Assembly: GCA_035490315.1 (NCBI GenBank)
Contig: DATHET010000334.1
Location: forward strand, 1-64,000
Direction: 5' to 3'
From: JADJQU01 sp035490315
GTDB taxonomy: Bacteria > Planctomycetota > UBA1135 > GCA-002686595
DNA: 64,000 nucleotides
Below, one piece after another: positions 1-8,856 of the stretch. How positions within the stretch are numbered: the first letter of the stretch is position 1; each line of letters begins with the position of its first letter. The notes beneath the pieces were generated by a model. That model made no database searches. It was not told where the DNA came from and was given only the letters and a program-made list of their open reading frames with translations. The position numbers and the translations under genes are program-made.

Positions 1-139
1 AGCGCGGCCGCCGCAGGGAAAGGGCGACGGCGCGATTTCACCACATTCTCACGCTCCACGATCCGTTACGGAAGCGTTCGACAGCGCCGGCGCGCGCGCG
101 CTACCCTGCGAGCTTCCACACCGACGGAGCGCACCACCC

Positions 140-1771
140 ATGACCCACGGAAACTTCCAGGTTCCCACCCCCGCCAACGAGCGCGTCCAGGACTACGGCC
201 CGGGCTCGCCGGAGAAAGCGCGGCTCAAGGCCGAGCTCGCGCGCCAGGTGAGCGAAGTGATCGAGATCCCGCTGGTGATCGACGGCCAGGAGGTGCGCAC
301 CGGAAAGATCGAGCCCGTGGTCCTGCCCCACGCGCACCAGAAACGCGTCGCCATGGTGCACCTGGCCGGCGCCAAGGAAGCCGCGGCGGCCTGCGAAGCC
401 GCGTCGCGCGCGCGCCACGACTGGGAGCGCCTGCCCTGGCAGGAACGCGCCGCCGTCATGCTGCGCGCGGGCGAGCTGCTCGCGACCACCTGGCGCGACA
501 GGATCAACGCCGCGACCATGCTCGGGCAATCGAAGACCGTGCACCAGGCGGAGATCGACTCGGCCTGCGAAGCGATCGATTTCCTGCGCTTCAACGCCCA
601 CTTCGCGGCGCGGCTCTACGCCGAGCAGCCGATGTCCTCGCCCGGCGTCTGGAACCGCCTGGAGCACCGGCCGCTCGACGGCTTTGTGTTCGCGATCACG
701 CCGTTCAATTTCACGTCGATCGCGATCAACCTGCCGACCGCGCCGGTCCTGATGGGCAACACCTGCGTGTGGAAGCCAGCGACGACTTCGGTGCTCTCCA
801 ACTGGCACTTGATGAAATTGATGGAGGCCGCGGGCCTGCCGCGCGGCGTGATCAATTTCCTGCCGGGTCCCGGACCGGTGGTCGGCGACGTGGTGCTCGC
901 GGACCGAAGACTCGGCGGCGTGCACTTCACCGGCTCGACGGGCACCTTCAACGGCCTGTGGAACACGGTCGCGAAGAACCTCGGCCATTACGGCCAGTAC
1001 CCGCGCCTGGTCGGCGAGACCGGCGGCAAGGATTTCGTGTTCGCTCATCCCTCGGCGGACGTCCAGGCCCTGTGCGTCGCGCTGCTGCGCGGCTCCTTCG
1101 AGTACCAGGGCCAGAAGTGCTCGGCGGTCAGCCGCGCCTACATTCCGAAGAGCCTGTGGAAGGACGTGCGCGAGCGGCTGGAAGCGATGCTCGCCGAGGT
1201 CAAGTACGGCGACATCGCCGACTTCACGAATTTCATGGGCGCCGTGATCGACCGCAAGTCGTACGAGAAGCAGAAGAACGCGATCGGGGCGGCGAGCCAG
1301 TCCTCCGACGCGAAAATCGTGTTCGGCGGCAAGTGCGACGACTCCGTCGGCTGGTTCGTCGAGCCGACCGTGATCGAGGCCAAGGATCCGAACTACGTCA
1401 CGATGTGCGACGAGCTGTTCGGGCCCGTGCTCACCCTGCACGTCTACACCGACGAGAAGCTGGCCGAAGCCCTGGAGAGCGCCGCGACCGGATCGGAGTA
1501 TGCGCTGACCGGCGCGGTCTTCTGCGAGGACCGCCTCGCGCTGACGCCGATGATCGACAAGCTGCGCTTCGCCGCCGGCAATTTCTACGTCAACGACAAG
1601 CCCACGGGAGCCGTGGTCGGCCAGCAGCCCTTCGGCGGCTCGCGCCTCTCGGGAACCAACGACAAGGCCGGCTCGATCCTGAATCTGATGCGCTGGGTGT
1701 CGCCGCGCACGATCAAGGAGACCTTCGTGCCGCCGCGCGACTGGAAATACCGCTTCCTGGACGAGAAGTAA
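140..1771 (+). CDS. pruA: L-glutamate gamma-semialdehyde (1-pyrroline-5-carboxylate) dehydrogenase
   Basis: This NAD-dependent aldehyde dehydrogenase oxidises glutamate semialdehyde, the hydrolysed form of pyrroline-5-carboxylate, to glutamate in the second step of proline breakdown. At 543 residues it has the length of the stand-alone P5C dehydrogenase family. The catalytic glutamate is E293 in LVGETGGKDF and the catalytic cysteine is C327 in YQGQKCS, both in the expected order. The N-terminal region, with NERVQDYGPGS and the later ITPFNFTSIA and GSTGTFNGLW segments, is characteristic of the RocA/PruA branch rather than general aldehyde dehydrogenases. No proline dehydrogenase lies beside it, so the first step must be encoded elsewhere. 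The gene is monocistronic or leads the plus-strand run with the sigma-factor fusion 142 bases downstream. Nothing recognisable lies in the 139 bases before it. Confidence 0.95.
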   Translation: MTHGNFQVPTPANERVQDYGPGSPEKARLKAELARQVSEVIEIPLVIDGQEVRTGKIEPVVLPHAHQKRVAMVHLAGAKEAAAACEAASRARHDWERLPWQERAAVMLRAGELLATTWRDRINAATMLGQSKTVHQAEIDSACEAIDFLRFNAHFAARLYAEQPMSSPGVWNRLEHRPLDGFVFAITPFNFTSIAINLPTAPVLMGNTCVWKPATTSVLSNWHLMKLMEAAGLPRGVINFLPGPGPVVGDVVLADRRLGGVHFTGSTGTFNGLWNTVAKNLGHYGQYPRLVGETGGKDFVFAHPSADVQALCVALLRGSFEYQGQKCSAVSRAYIPKSLWKDVRERLEAMLAEVKYGDIADFTNFMGAVIDRKSYEKQKNAIGAASQSSDAKIVFGGKCDDSVGWFVEPTVIEAKDPNYVTMCDELFGPVLTLHVYTDEKLAEALESAATGSEYALTGAVFCEDRLALTPMIDKLRFAAGNFYVNDKPTGAVVGQQPFGGSRLSGTNDKAGSILNLMRWVSPRTIKETFVPPRDWKYRFLDEK

Positions 1772-1913
1772 TCTTTCCCCTTCCGCGAGCGGTTTCTGCT
1801 GCAGCGCGGCACCAGGCGGCGCATGGGGAAAAAAATGCCTCCGGGATCGCAATCTCCGCGTGTGCGCGGCTTTTGGCGTCACGCTCCGTCCACCTGGGTC
1901 AAGATGAAGGCAC

Positions 1914-4571
1914 ATGAAGCCCGATTCGGTCGAAGCGGCTTTCGCGCGTTTTTGCGAGGGATGTGACCCGGCTGACATGGCCGAGGTCTTCGACCGCTCG
2001 GCGGGCGAGCTCCTGCCCCTGGCGCGCCGGTTGACCCACGGCCGCGGCGAGGCCGACGACCTGATCCAGGAGACGTTTCTCGCCGCGATCGAGCACCGCG
2101 AGAGCTACGATCCCGCCCGACCGCTGATGCCCTGGCTGATCGGCATCCTCGTGCGCCAGGCCAGCGCCGCGCGCCGTCGCTCCCGCCGCGAAGTCGATCC
2201 CGAGCGGCTCGACAGCCGCAACCAGACCGCGCCCGACGACGACGTCCAGGCGAACGAGTTCCAGACCATCGTCATGGAGGCGCTTTCTCGCCTCTCGCGC
2301 CATGACCGCGACGTGCTGATGCCGCTGCTCTTCGACGGCAAGCGCGCGGCGCAGATCGCGCGCGAGCTGGGCTCGCGGCCCGACACGATCCGCATGCGCA
2401 TCCACCGCGGGCTCGATCGCCTGCGCCGCATCCTGCCGGCGGGCCTGGCCATGCCGGCGATGTTCAGCTTCGGCCGCGGTTGGAGCGACGTGCGCGCCAA
2501 CGTGCTCTCGCGGGCGGCGCAGCTGAAGCACGGGCCGGTCCCGATCCCTGTCGCGACCGGCGCGGGCAGCGCCACGGGCCTGTGGGTCGCGCTCGCCCTC
2601 GCCGGCTCGCTGGCCTTGATCTGGAGCGTCGCCGGACCTTCGTCGCCGTCGACGGAACCCGGCGAGACTCCGCCGCTCTCGAGCGTCCTCACGCAGGGGC
2701 GAAGCTCGACGCCGAGCGAAGTGCGCCGTGTCGAGGACGGGGCCGCGCGCGAACGCGTCGCCGATGTGGCGAGCGTCCCGGCGAGCACGGCGACCGCTCG
2801 AGAGTCCATCCGCTTGTCCGGCTCGATCCGCGGGCTGGATCCCAGCGAATTCGCGGGAGCTCACATCGAGGTCGCCGGCCTGGGCCCCGACCCGATCGAC
2901 TGGCGCGAAACGGCCGTGCTGCAGGGCAACTCCGAGTTCGAGGTCGACGTCACGCGGCTCGCGGCCCTCGGCGCACGCCGACTCCTGGTGCGCGCCGACC
3001 ACCCGGACCACGCGCCGGCGGAAGTGCGCATCGAGCTCGGGAACGAGCCGCGCCTGTCCGCGGGCACGCTCGATCTGCTCGCGGCGCGCATCGTCACGGG
3101 CCGCGTGGTCGCGCTGGACGGCGCGCCGCTCGGCGCCGCCACCGTCGGCTTGTTCTCGATCCGCGCGGGCAGCCAGGACGTGCTGCCGCTCGAGGTCGCG
3201 CAGACCGGGACCGATGGAAGCTTCCGCCTGCGCTCGCCCTCGAATGGGCCCCACGCCGTGATCGCTTTCCGCGGGGACCTGCGGCCGGCGTCGCATCTCG
3301 TCGACTTGAGCGCGGGGACTTCCGATGCAGGCAGCCTGCGGCTCGAGCCCGGCCTGACCATCGCGGGCCGCGTGCAGGCTCCCGCCGCGATGGATCTGAC
3401 CGGGACCAGGGTTCGCTGCGAAGCCGCGCCCACGCCAGGCGAGCGCCGGCTGCGGCTCGTCGATCGGCGCTTCGTGCGCATCGACAACCGCTTCGAGTGC
3501 GCGACGGTGCTGGTCAGCTGCGATGCTCAGGGTCGCTTCGCGGTCAACGGTCTGGGATCCCAGGCCTGCGATCTCTCCGTGCTCGAGCTCGGAGGAGTCG
3601 AGGCCATCGCACCCGGCATGTCGCTGCCCAATGTCGCTCCCGGCGCGAGCGGCGTGCGCGCGCCGCGCTTCGATGTGAAGCTCGAGCTGCCCTGGTCCGA
3701 GCTTCGGTTCGAGCTCGCCGCTGGAGAAGAATCCGTGGCGCAGGAAGTCATCGCCGTGGACATCGCCCAGGAACTCGGCGCCTCGGCTTCCGGCATGAAG
3801 CCGGCGAGCCTGCGCCTGCGGCCCCACGCGGGAGTCCCCGTGCGTCTCCAGGTTCGCCCTGGCTTGCGCTACCAGATCGCGCTGCTCGGCTGCACGCACC
3901 TGTCGGACACGTCGTTCTCGCTCGAAGCCCCTTCGAGCGGACAGTCCCTGGCCATCGCCTTGGATCCGCGCCCGATCGGCGCGCGTTCCACGCTCGTGCT
4001 CGATCTGCTCGGCCTGGATCACACCCCGGGCGATCGCATCGGCCTTGGGTTCTTCCCCTCGCGCGACGACACGGGCCCGCCGTTGTTCGAGCGCAACGCC
4101 AGGCTGGGCAGCGACAACCAGGCGAGATTCGCCGACCTGCCGCCCGGCGCCTGGCACACGCGTGTGCGGCTCGGCGGAACCTACGCGCGCTCCTTCGGCT
4201 TCGGTCTACCCGCGGTGCTCGAGCTCGACCTCGCGCCCGGTCAGACCAGCGAGCGCTCGCTTCGCAGCGAGCGCGGCGGGCGCGCGCGCTTGATCGTGCG
4301 CTCCGCCACGGGCGCACCGGTGAGCACCGAGGCGCGCCTGTTCGATGCCGCGGGCCGCGAGCACGCCCTCGATTGCATCGCGGTCGAGCCGGAGTCGGCT
4401 CACGAGATCACCGGGCGGATCGTGTTCAACAGCCCCAACGAGCTGGGTCCCCTGCCCGTGGGCTCGTGGCGACTCGAGCTGAATGCCCTGTGGCACGAGC
4501 CGCTCACGATTCCGTTCCAGATCGAGCTGGATCGCGTCAGCGAGCTGAGCGCCCAGTTGCGAGCGCGCTGA
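1914..4571 (+). CDS. ECF-type sigma-70 factor fused to a membrane anchor and exported carboxypeptidase-regulatory-like domains
   Basis: An 885-residue fusion. Residues about 20-92 look like sigma region 2 (EADDLIQETFLAAIEH, then MPWLIGILVRQ). Residues about 120-173 look like region 4, with a helix-turn-helix (AAQIARELGSRPDTIRMRIH). A single hydrophobic segment follows at about 223-240 (LWVALALAGSLALIWSVAG), then a Ser/Thr/Pro-rich linker. The remaining 630 residues are beta-rich and contain regulatory-domain-like repeats (LSGSIRGLD, ITGRVVALDGAPLGAATVGL, IAGRVQAPA). With the sigma part in the cytoplasm, one membrane pass puts the large C-terminal part outside the cytoplasm, so it may sense or bind something in the envelope. 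No separate anti-sigma factor is adjacent. A second protein with the same architecture lies at 58226-60934. The start has an AAGG only three bases upstream, so it is not certain. Confidence 0.85.
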   Translation: MKPDSVEAAFARFCEGCDPADMAEVFDRSAGELLPLARRLTHGRGEADDLIQETFLAAIEHRESYDPARPLMPWLIGILVRQASAARRRSRREVDPERLDSRNQTAPDDDVQANEFQTIVMEALSRLSRHDRDVLMPLLFDGKRAAQIARELGSRPDTIRMRIHRGLDRLRRILPAGLAMPAMFSFGRGWSDVRANVLSRAAQLKHGPVPIPVATGAGSATGLWVALALAGSLALIWSVAGPSSPSTEPGETPPLSSVLTQGRSSTPSEVRRVEDGAARERVADVASVPASTATARESIRLSGSIRGLDPSEFAGAHIEVAGLGPDPIDWRETAVLQGNSEFEVDVTRLAALGARRLLVRADHPDHAPAEVRIELGNEPRLSAGTLDLLAARIVTGRVVALDGAPLGAATVGLFSIRAGSQDVLPLEVAQTGTDGSFRLRSPSNGPHAVIAFRGDLRPASHLVDLSAGTSDAGSLRLEPGLTIAGRVQAPAAMDLTGTRVRCEAAPTPGERRLRLVDRRFVRIDNRFECATVLVSCDAQGRFAVNGLGSQACDLSVLELGGVEAIAPGMSLPNVAPGASGVRAPRFDVKLELPWSELRFELAAGEESVAQEVIAVDIAQELGASASGMKPASLRLRPHAGVPVRLQVRPGLRYQIALLGCTHLSDTSFSLEAPSSGQSLAIALDPRPIGARSTLVLDLLGLDHTPGDRIGLGFFPSRDDTGPPLFERNARLGSDNQARFADLPPGAWHTRVRLGGTYARSFGFGLPAVLELDLAPGQTSERSLRSERGGRARLIVRSATGAPVSTEARLFDAAGREHALDCIAVEPESAHEITGRIVFNSPNELGPLPVGSWRLELNALWHEPLTIPFQIELDRVSELSAQLRAR

Positions 4572-4598
4572 GGGAGTGCGCGGCGCTACCCTGGCGCC

Positions 4599-5903
4599 AT
4601 GGCACAGACCTCCCCTCGCTGGCCCAGGCGCCAGTTCCTGATCGGCTCGGCCGCCTTGCCCCTCGCCAGCGCCTGCGCCGCGCCGCCGCGAGCCGCCAGC
4701 GCCGCGGCCAGCGACGAACGCGCCCGACTCGACGAACTCCTGGCGGATCTGCGCGACCAGAGCGCCAACGTCAGCCCCATCTCCGAACCCGAGCGAGCCC
4801 AGCGCCGAATTCGACTGGGTGCCGCCCTCGCGCGAGCGGGCTTCCAGGCCCTGATCTGTGAAGGCGGCGCGACGATGACCTGGCTCAGCGGCGTCTCCTG
4901 GGGCCACTCCGAGCGCGTGTTCGCGCTGGTCGTGTTCGCCGACGGCACCCACGCCTGGATCTGTCCCGCCTTCGAAGCCGACAAGGCGCGCCTGCGCATC
5001 GACGGTGAAGGACGGCCCGGCGGCCCGATCGCGACCTGGAACGAGCACGAGTACGCCTTCGCGCCCCTGGCCGCCCTGCTGCGCGAGAACCGCGTCGAGC
5101 GCGCAGCCGTCGATCCACAGGCGCGCTTCTTCATCGCCGATTGCCTCGGCGGCGAATTCGGCCGCGAGCGCGTGCACAGCGGCGCAGGCGTCATCGCGGG
5201 CCTGCGCATGGTCAAGGAAGCCCGCGAGCTGGCGCTGCTGCGCAAGGCCAACGAGCTGACCAAGCAGGCGATCGCCGCCGCGGCGAAGCACATCCACACG
5301 GGCCAGTCCAGCGCCGAGATTGCCGCGCTGATCACGCGCGCCGAAGAGCGCGTCGGCCTGGACTCGCCCTGGAACCTGTCGCTCCCCGGCGCCGCGGCCG
5401 CTTACCCCCACGGTGAAACCGCGAACCAGAAACTCGAAGCCGGCGACCTGCTGCTCGTCGACACCGGCGGCACGCTGCACGGCTATCAGAGCGACATCAC
5501 GCGCACCTGGGCTCCCGACGGCGCGCCGCGTGCGCGGGAGTTGCGCGCCTGGCATTCCGTGCGCTCGGCGCAGAGCAAGGCCTTCGACGCGATCCGGCCC
5601 GGCGCGGAATGCCGTTCGATCGACCGCGCGGCGCGCGAATCGATCGCGGCCGACGGCTGGGGCAGCGGCTATGCGGCTCTGACCCATCGACTCGGCCACG
5701 GCATCGGCGTCGAGGGCCACGAGGACCCCTACTTCGACGGCAACAACACGGTCGCCCTGCGCGCGGGCATGACGCTTTCCAACGAGCCCGGGATCTACGT
5801 CCTGGGCGAGTTCGGCGTGCGCATCGAGGACATCGTCGCGGTCACCGACAACGGGGCCGAAGTCTTCGGGCCCTGGCAGCAGAGCGCGCTGGCGCCCGAC
5901 TGA
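4599..5903 (+). CDS. Exported Xaa-Pro peptidase, M24 family
   Basis: A 434-residue metallopeptidase of the creatinase/prolidase fold, likely cleaving Xaa-Pro bonds in peptides. The N-terminus has a Tat-like signal (WPRRQFLIGSAALPLASAC), and the cysteine could also serve as a lipobox. Residues about 50-190 form the creatinase-like N-terminal domain. The pita-bread domain carries all five expected metal ligands: two aspartates in LLLVDTGGTLHGYQSDITRT, the histidine in HRLGHGIGVEGHED, and the glutamates in LSNEPGIYV and VRIEDIVAV. It starts 27 bases after the sigma fusion and may be co-transcribed with it. It ends seven bases before a convergent small gene. Substrate specificity among dipeptidase and aminopeptidase P types cannot be read from the sequence. 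Confidence 0.9.
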   Translation: MAQTSPRWPRRQFLIGSAALPLASACAAPPRAASAAASDERARLDELLADLRDQSANVSPISEPERAQRRIRLGAALARAGFQALICEGGATMTWLSGVSWGHSERVFALVVFADGTHAWICPAFEADKARLRIDGEGRPGGPIATWNEHEYAFAPLAALLRENRVERAAVDPQARFFIADCLGGEFGRERVHSGAGVIAGLRMVKEARELALLRKANELTKQAIAAAAKHIHTGQSSAEIAALITRAEERVGLDSPWNLSLPGAAAAYPHGETANQKLEAGDLLLVDTGGTLHGYQSDITRTWAPDGAPRARELRAWHSVRSAQSKAFDAIRPGAECRSIDRAARESIAADGWGSGYAALTHRLGHGIGVEGHEDPYFDGNNTVALRAGMTLSNEPGIYVLGEFGVRIEDIVAVTDNGAEVFGPWQQSALAPD

Positions 5904-5910
5904 TCGCTCT

Positions 5911-6045
5911 CTACGAGCGGCCCTTGCCGCGCTTGGGCTTCTTCACGCGGCCCTTGGCCAGGATCTTGCCGGAGCCCATGCCCATCTTGAGAACGCGCAG
6001 GCGACCGCGGGTGGGACCGCCGCTTTTGATACGGGAACGTGCCAT
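5911..6045 (-). CDS. Small highly basic protein, 44 residues
   Basis: A short open frame encodes 44 residues, rich in Lys, Arg and Gly and ending in VKKPKRGKGRS, with no acidic residue apart from the start region. I chose the ATG at 6045 because the following residues (MARSRIKSGG) look like a ribosomal-type or nucleic-acid-binding N-terminus; the longer in-frame extension is low-complexity and Arg/Pro-rich. It could bind RNA or DNA like small ribosomal accessory proteins, but I do not recognise the family. No good Shine-Dalgarno precedes it. It converges on the M24 peptidase gene. Confidence 0.55.
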   Translation of the reverse strand: MARSRIKSGGPTRGRLRVLKMGMGSGKILAKGRVKKPKRGKGRS

Positions 6046-6184
6046 GGAATCGTCGAGGTCGAGAGTCGGCCGGGTGAATCTCTTCCCCGGATGGAGCGGT
6101 CGCGCGGGATTTCCCATGCGCCGTGGAAGCCCTGGAGCGTAACGCGGCCGCGATTCCACGGCAAGGGAGCCGCGCCGCGCGGGA

Positions 6185-8056
6185 TCAATTGCCCGCGTAG
6201 CCCGTGCCCCGCAACGCGTCGGCATTGGTGTAGCCCGTCCCCTCCTGGTCCTTCCGGTCGTCGGCATGCCAGCTCGCGCGCAGGCGATCGAGCTCGGTCT
6301 GCATGCGCATCACGATCTCCGGCTGCTCGGCGGAGACGTCGATCAGGCCGGTCCGATCCTGCTCGAGATCGAAGAGTTGATAGCGCAGCTTGGTGCCGAT
6401 CCCGCGGCGCACGAGCTTCCATTTCCCGTCGTACAGCGCGAGCCGGACATCGGCGGCGTCCAGCTGGTCGCGATCCTCGACCAGGATCGAACGCTCGGCC
6501 GGCGCCGGCGCCAGGGCGCTGACGCCCGTGTACTGCGCCGGGATCGCGATGCCTGCGATCTCGAGCAGCGTCGGCGCGACGTCGACGCCGCTGATCGGTG
6601 TGCTCACGCGCCGCGCGGAGCCCTGCGCCGAGCCGGGCAGGCGCAGCAGGAAAGGAATGTGCACCTGAGGCTCGAGGATGTCTCCGTGCTCGTACCGGCC
6701 GCCTTCGCCGAAAGCTTCGCCGTGGTCGGCGCACATGAGAACAGCCGTGTTGCTCTTCGCGAGCTCGAGCGCGGCGAGGAAGCGATCGACGGCTGCGTCG
6801 AGCTCGAACAGCTCCGCGTCGTACAGCTCGCGCAGGTGCACATCGTCGCGCGCCTGCATCTTGTAATCGCGGGGATAGCGATCGGAGCGCATGTGAAAAC
6901 CGTCGACGAGACCGTCGTAGGGCTCGACCCACTTCTGGCTGGACTGGGCGTCGGGCCGGTAAGGCCAGTGAGCGTCGTACAGGTTGATCATGCAGAACCA
7001 GGGACGCGCGTCGCCGTTCTCGATCCACTGCGAGGCGTGGGCCAGGACCTCGTTCGCCGGGCGCAGGAAGTCCTGGAACCAGTGCGGTTGACCGTTGTGC
7101 GAGAAGGGCGGGCCGAGGCTGGCGACAACCGATTGCAGATCGTGGACGAGGGCCCAGGCGCGTGTGTCGCAGACCAGGGGATCGACCTGGTCGTCGAAGT
7201 GCTCGAAGCCGAAGGCGACACCCGTCGGCGCGGTGAGCACGCCCGTGCCGACGAAGGCCGCGGTGCGGTAGCCATGCTCGCGCAGCGTCGCGGCGATCGA
7301 CGGCGTGTCGCGCGGCGAGATGCGCTGGCGGGTCATGCGCGCTCCATGGTGCGACGGATAGACGCCGGTCAGCATCGACAGGTGCGAGGTCAAGGTGTAG
7401 CGCGAAGCCGAGCGCGCCATGTCGAAGACCATCGACTCGCGGGCGAGCTGCTCGAGGTGGGGCGTGGTCGCCTTGTCGTAGCCGTAGAACGAAAGCGACT
7501 CGGCGCGCGTCGTGTCCCAGATCAAGAGCAGCAGGTTGGGCTTGCCCGCCGCGGCCGCGGTGGAGTCATCCTTGCCTTCGTGCCAGGGGTTCGCGAAAAG
7601 TCCCAGCGCGATCGAAGCGACCGAGACCGCAACGCCGACCCACACAGGACGCACGCGTGTCGCGAGCTTCCCAAGACACCACAGGACGAGCCACAAGGCC
7701 GAGATCACGCCGCCCACTTCGAGCCACGGCCGGGCCGTCTTCAAGCCGGCGAGACCGCCGCCGAGGTCGCTGAAGGCATCCAGGCGCCAGTGCGCGAGCA
7801 CGGGCGCGATGCTGACGAAAGCCAGGCTGACCGCGGCCATCGTCGCGTCGACCGCCCGACCTGCTCGCTCGCGGCGCGCCAACCACCAACGGACGGGCAG
7901 CAGTGCGATCAGCGCGAACACGAGCCACAGCAGCGCGCTCTCCAGAAAAAGCGCCGGATCGAGCTCGCGGTGCGCCAGGCGCTCGCGCACGAACAGGGTG
8001 TCCGCTGCGGCCGCGGCGAGGACGACCACGGGCAGGGCGAGAAACAGGCGGCGCAT
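6185..8056 (-). CDS. Membrane-anchored sulfatase-fold (alkaline phosphatase superfamily) protein
   Basis: A 623-residue protein with five predicted transmembrane helices (about 3-19, 36-58, 70-90, 110-131, 137-155) and then a sulfatase-like domain outside the membrane. The domain opens with NLLLLIWDTTRAESLSFYGY, supplying the metal-binding Asp181, and later has MCADHGEAFGEGGRYEHGD. The position that holds the formylglycine-precursor Cys or Ser in sulfatases (C-x-P-S-R-x4-TG) is Thr here: T221 in RYTLTSHLSMLTG. It is therefore not a classic formylglycine sulfatase. It may act on phosphoesters or lipid-linked glycans like other polytopic members of the superfamily. I took the ATG at 8056 (MRRLFLALPVVV) because it begins directly with the first helix; longer starts up to 8155 exist. 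It is divergent from the ApaH-like gene. Confidence 0.8.
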   Translation of the reverse strand: MRRLFLALPVVVLAAAAADTLFVRERLAHRELDPALFLESALLWLVFALIALLPVRWWLARRERAGRAVDATMAAVSLAFVSIAPVLAHWRLDAFSDLGGGLAGLKTARPWLEVGGVISALWLVLWCLGKLATRVRPVWVGVAVSVASIALGLFANPWHEGKDDSTAAAAGKPNLLLLIWDTTRAESLSFYGYDKATTPHLEQLARESMVFDMARSASRYTLTSHLSMLTGVYPSHHGARMTRQRISPRDTPSIAATLREHGYRTAAFVGTGVLTAPTGVAFGFEHFDDQVDPLVCDTRAWALVHDLQSVVASLGPPFSHNGQPHWFQDFLRPANEVLAHASQWIENGDARPWFCMINLYDAHWPYRPDAQSSQKWVEPYDGLVDGFHMRSDRYPRDYKMQARDDVHLRELYDAELFELDAAVDRFLAALELAKSNTAVLMCADHGEAFGEGGRYEHGDILEPQVHIPFLLRLPGSAQGSARRVSTPISGVDVAPTLLEIAGIAIPAQYTGVSALAPAPAERSILVEDRDQLDAADVRLALYDGKWKLVRRGIGTKLRYQLFDLEQDRTGLIDVSAEQPEIVMRMQTELDRLRASWHADDRKDQEGTGYTNADALRGTGYAGN

Positions 8057-8126
8057 GGACGTCAGGGTTCTACGGAATGAAACGCGCGCCTCCAAGGCTC
8101 GCGATCCCTGCATTAGACTCCCGGCG

Positions 8127-8849
8127 ATGGCGCGGCGCATCTTCATCGGAGACATTCAGGGCTGCCGCGAGGAGCTGGAGCAGCTGCTCGAGCTGCTGCG
8201 TTTCGATCCAGCCGCGGACGAGCTCCAGCCCGTCGGCGACCTGGTCAACCGCGGCCCCGATTCGCTGGGGACCCTGCGCCTGCTCAAGTCCCTGGAGGCG
8301 CAAGGCGTGCTCGGAAACCATGACCTGCACCTGCTGCGCGCCGCCAAGGGCCAGCGCGCCCTGCGCAAGACCGATACTTTCGGCGACGTGCTCGGATCGG
8401 ACGAGCGCGAGCCGCTGCTCGCCTGGCTGGCGCAGCGCCCTTTCCTGCGGGCCTGGGACGACATCCTGATGGTCCACGCCGGCATCTCGCCGCTGTGGAA
8501 AGACCCGGTGACGCTGCTCGCCGGACGCAATCCTCTGCGCCCGGACGCCGAGACCGATTTCGTGACGCGCGTGCGCTACTGCGACCGCGAAGGAACGCGG
8601 CCTGACTTCGACGACCCGCCGCCGCCCGCGCCCTTCCGGCCCTGGTACGACTGGCCGCGCCAGCCGGCGCTGCGCGAGCGCACGCTCGTTTTCGGACACT
8701 GGGCGGTGCGCGGACTGGTGATCGAGAAGAGCCTGCGCGGCCTCGATTCGGGCTGCGTGTGGGGCAAGTCGCTCAGCGCCTGGATCGCCGAGGAGGACCG
8801 CGTCGTCTCGGTCCCCGCGCGCCGCGCCTACGCCTCGGTCGGCGAGTGA
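8127..8849 (+). CDS. apaH: ApaH-like metallophosphatase (symmetrical diadenosine tetraphosphatase)
   Basis: A 240-residue calcineurin-type phosphoesterase. The metal-binding blocks appear in order: GDIQGCREELEQLL, VGDLVNRGPDSL, VLGNHDLHLLR and MVHAGISPLW. The spacing and the DLVNRGPDSL block are typical of symmetrical bis(5'-nucleosyl)-tetraphosphatase, which splits Ap4A into two ADP. E. coli ApaH is about 280 residues, so this copy is somewhat short. The C-terminal LVFGHWAVRGL and LDSGCVWG blocks supply the remaining histidine and substrate-pocket residues of the family. The ATG at 8127 is the first that keeps the RRIFIGDIQG start. It converges with the DprE1-like gene seven bases downstream. 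Confidence 0.82.
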   Translation: MARRIFIGDIQGCREELEQLLELLRFDPAADELQPVGDLVNRGPDSLGTLRLLKSLEAQGVLGNHDLHLLRAAKGQRALRKTDTFGDVLGSDEREPLLAWLAQRPFLRAWDDILMVHAGISPLWKDPVTLLAGRNPLRPDAETDFVTRVRYCDREGTRPDFDDPPPPAPFRPWYDWPRQPALRERTLVFGHWAVRGLVIEKSLRGLDSGCVWGKSLSAWIAEEDRVVSVPARRAYASVGE

Positions 8850-8856
8850 GCGCCGC

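Noticed and set aside
101..1978. Long minus-strand open frame of 625 codons opposite pruA
   Set aside because: It is antisense to a clear pruA, is Arg/His/Gly-rich and matches no family; high GC produces such shadows throughout the window.
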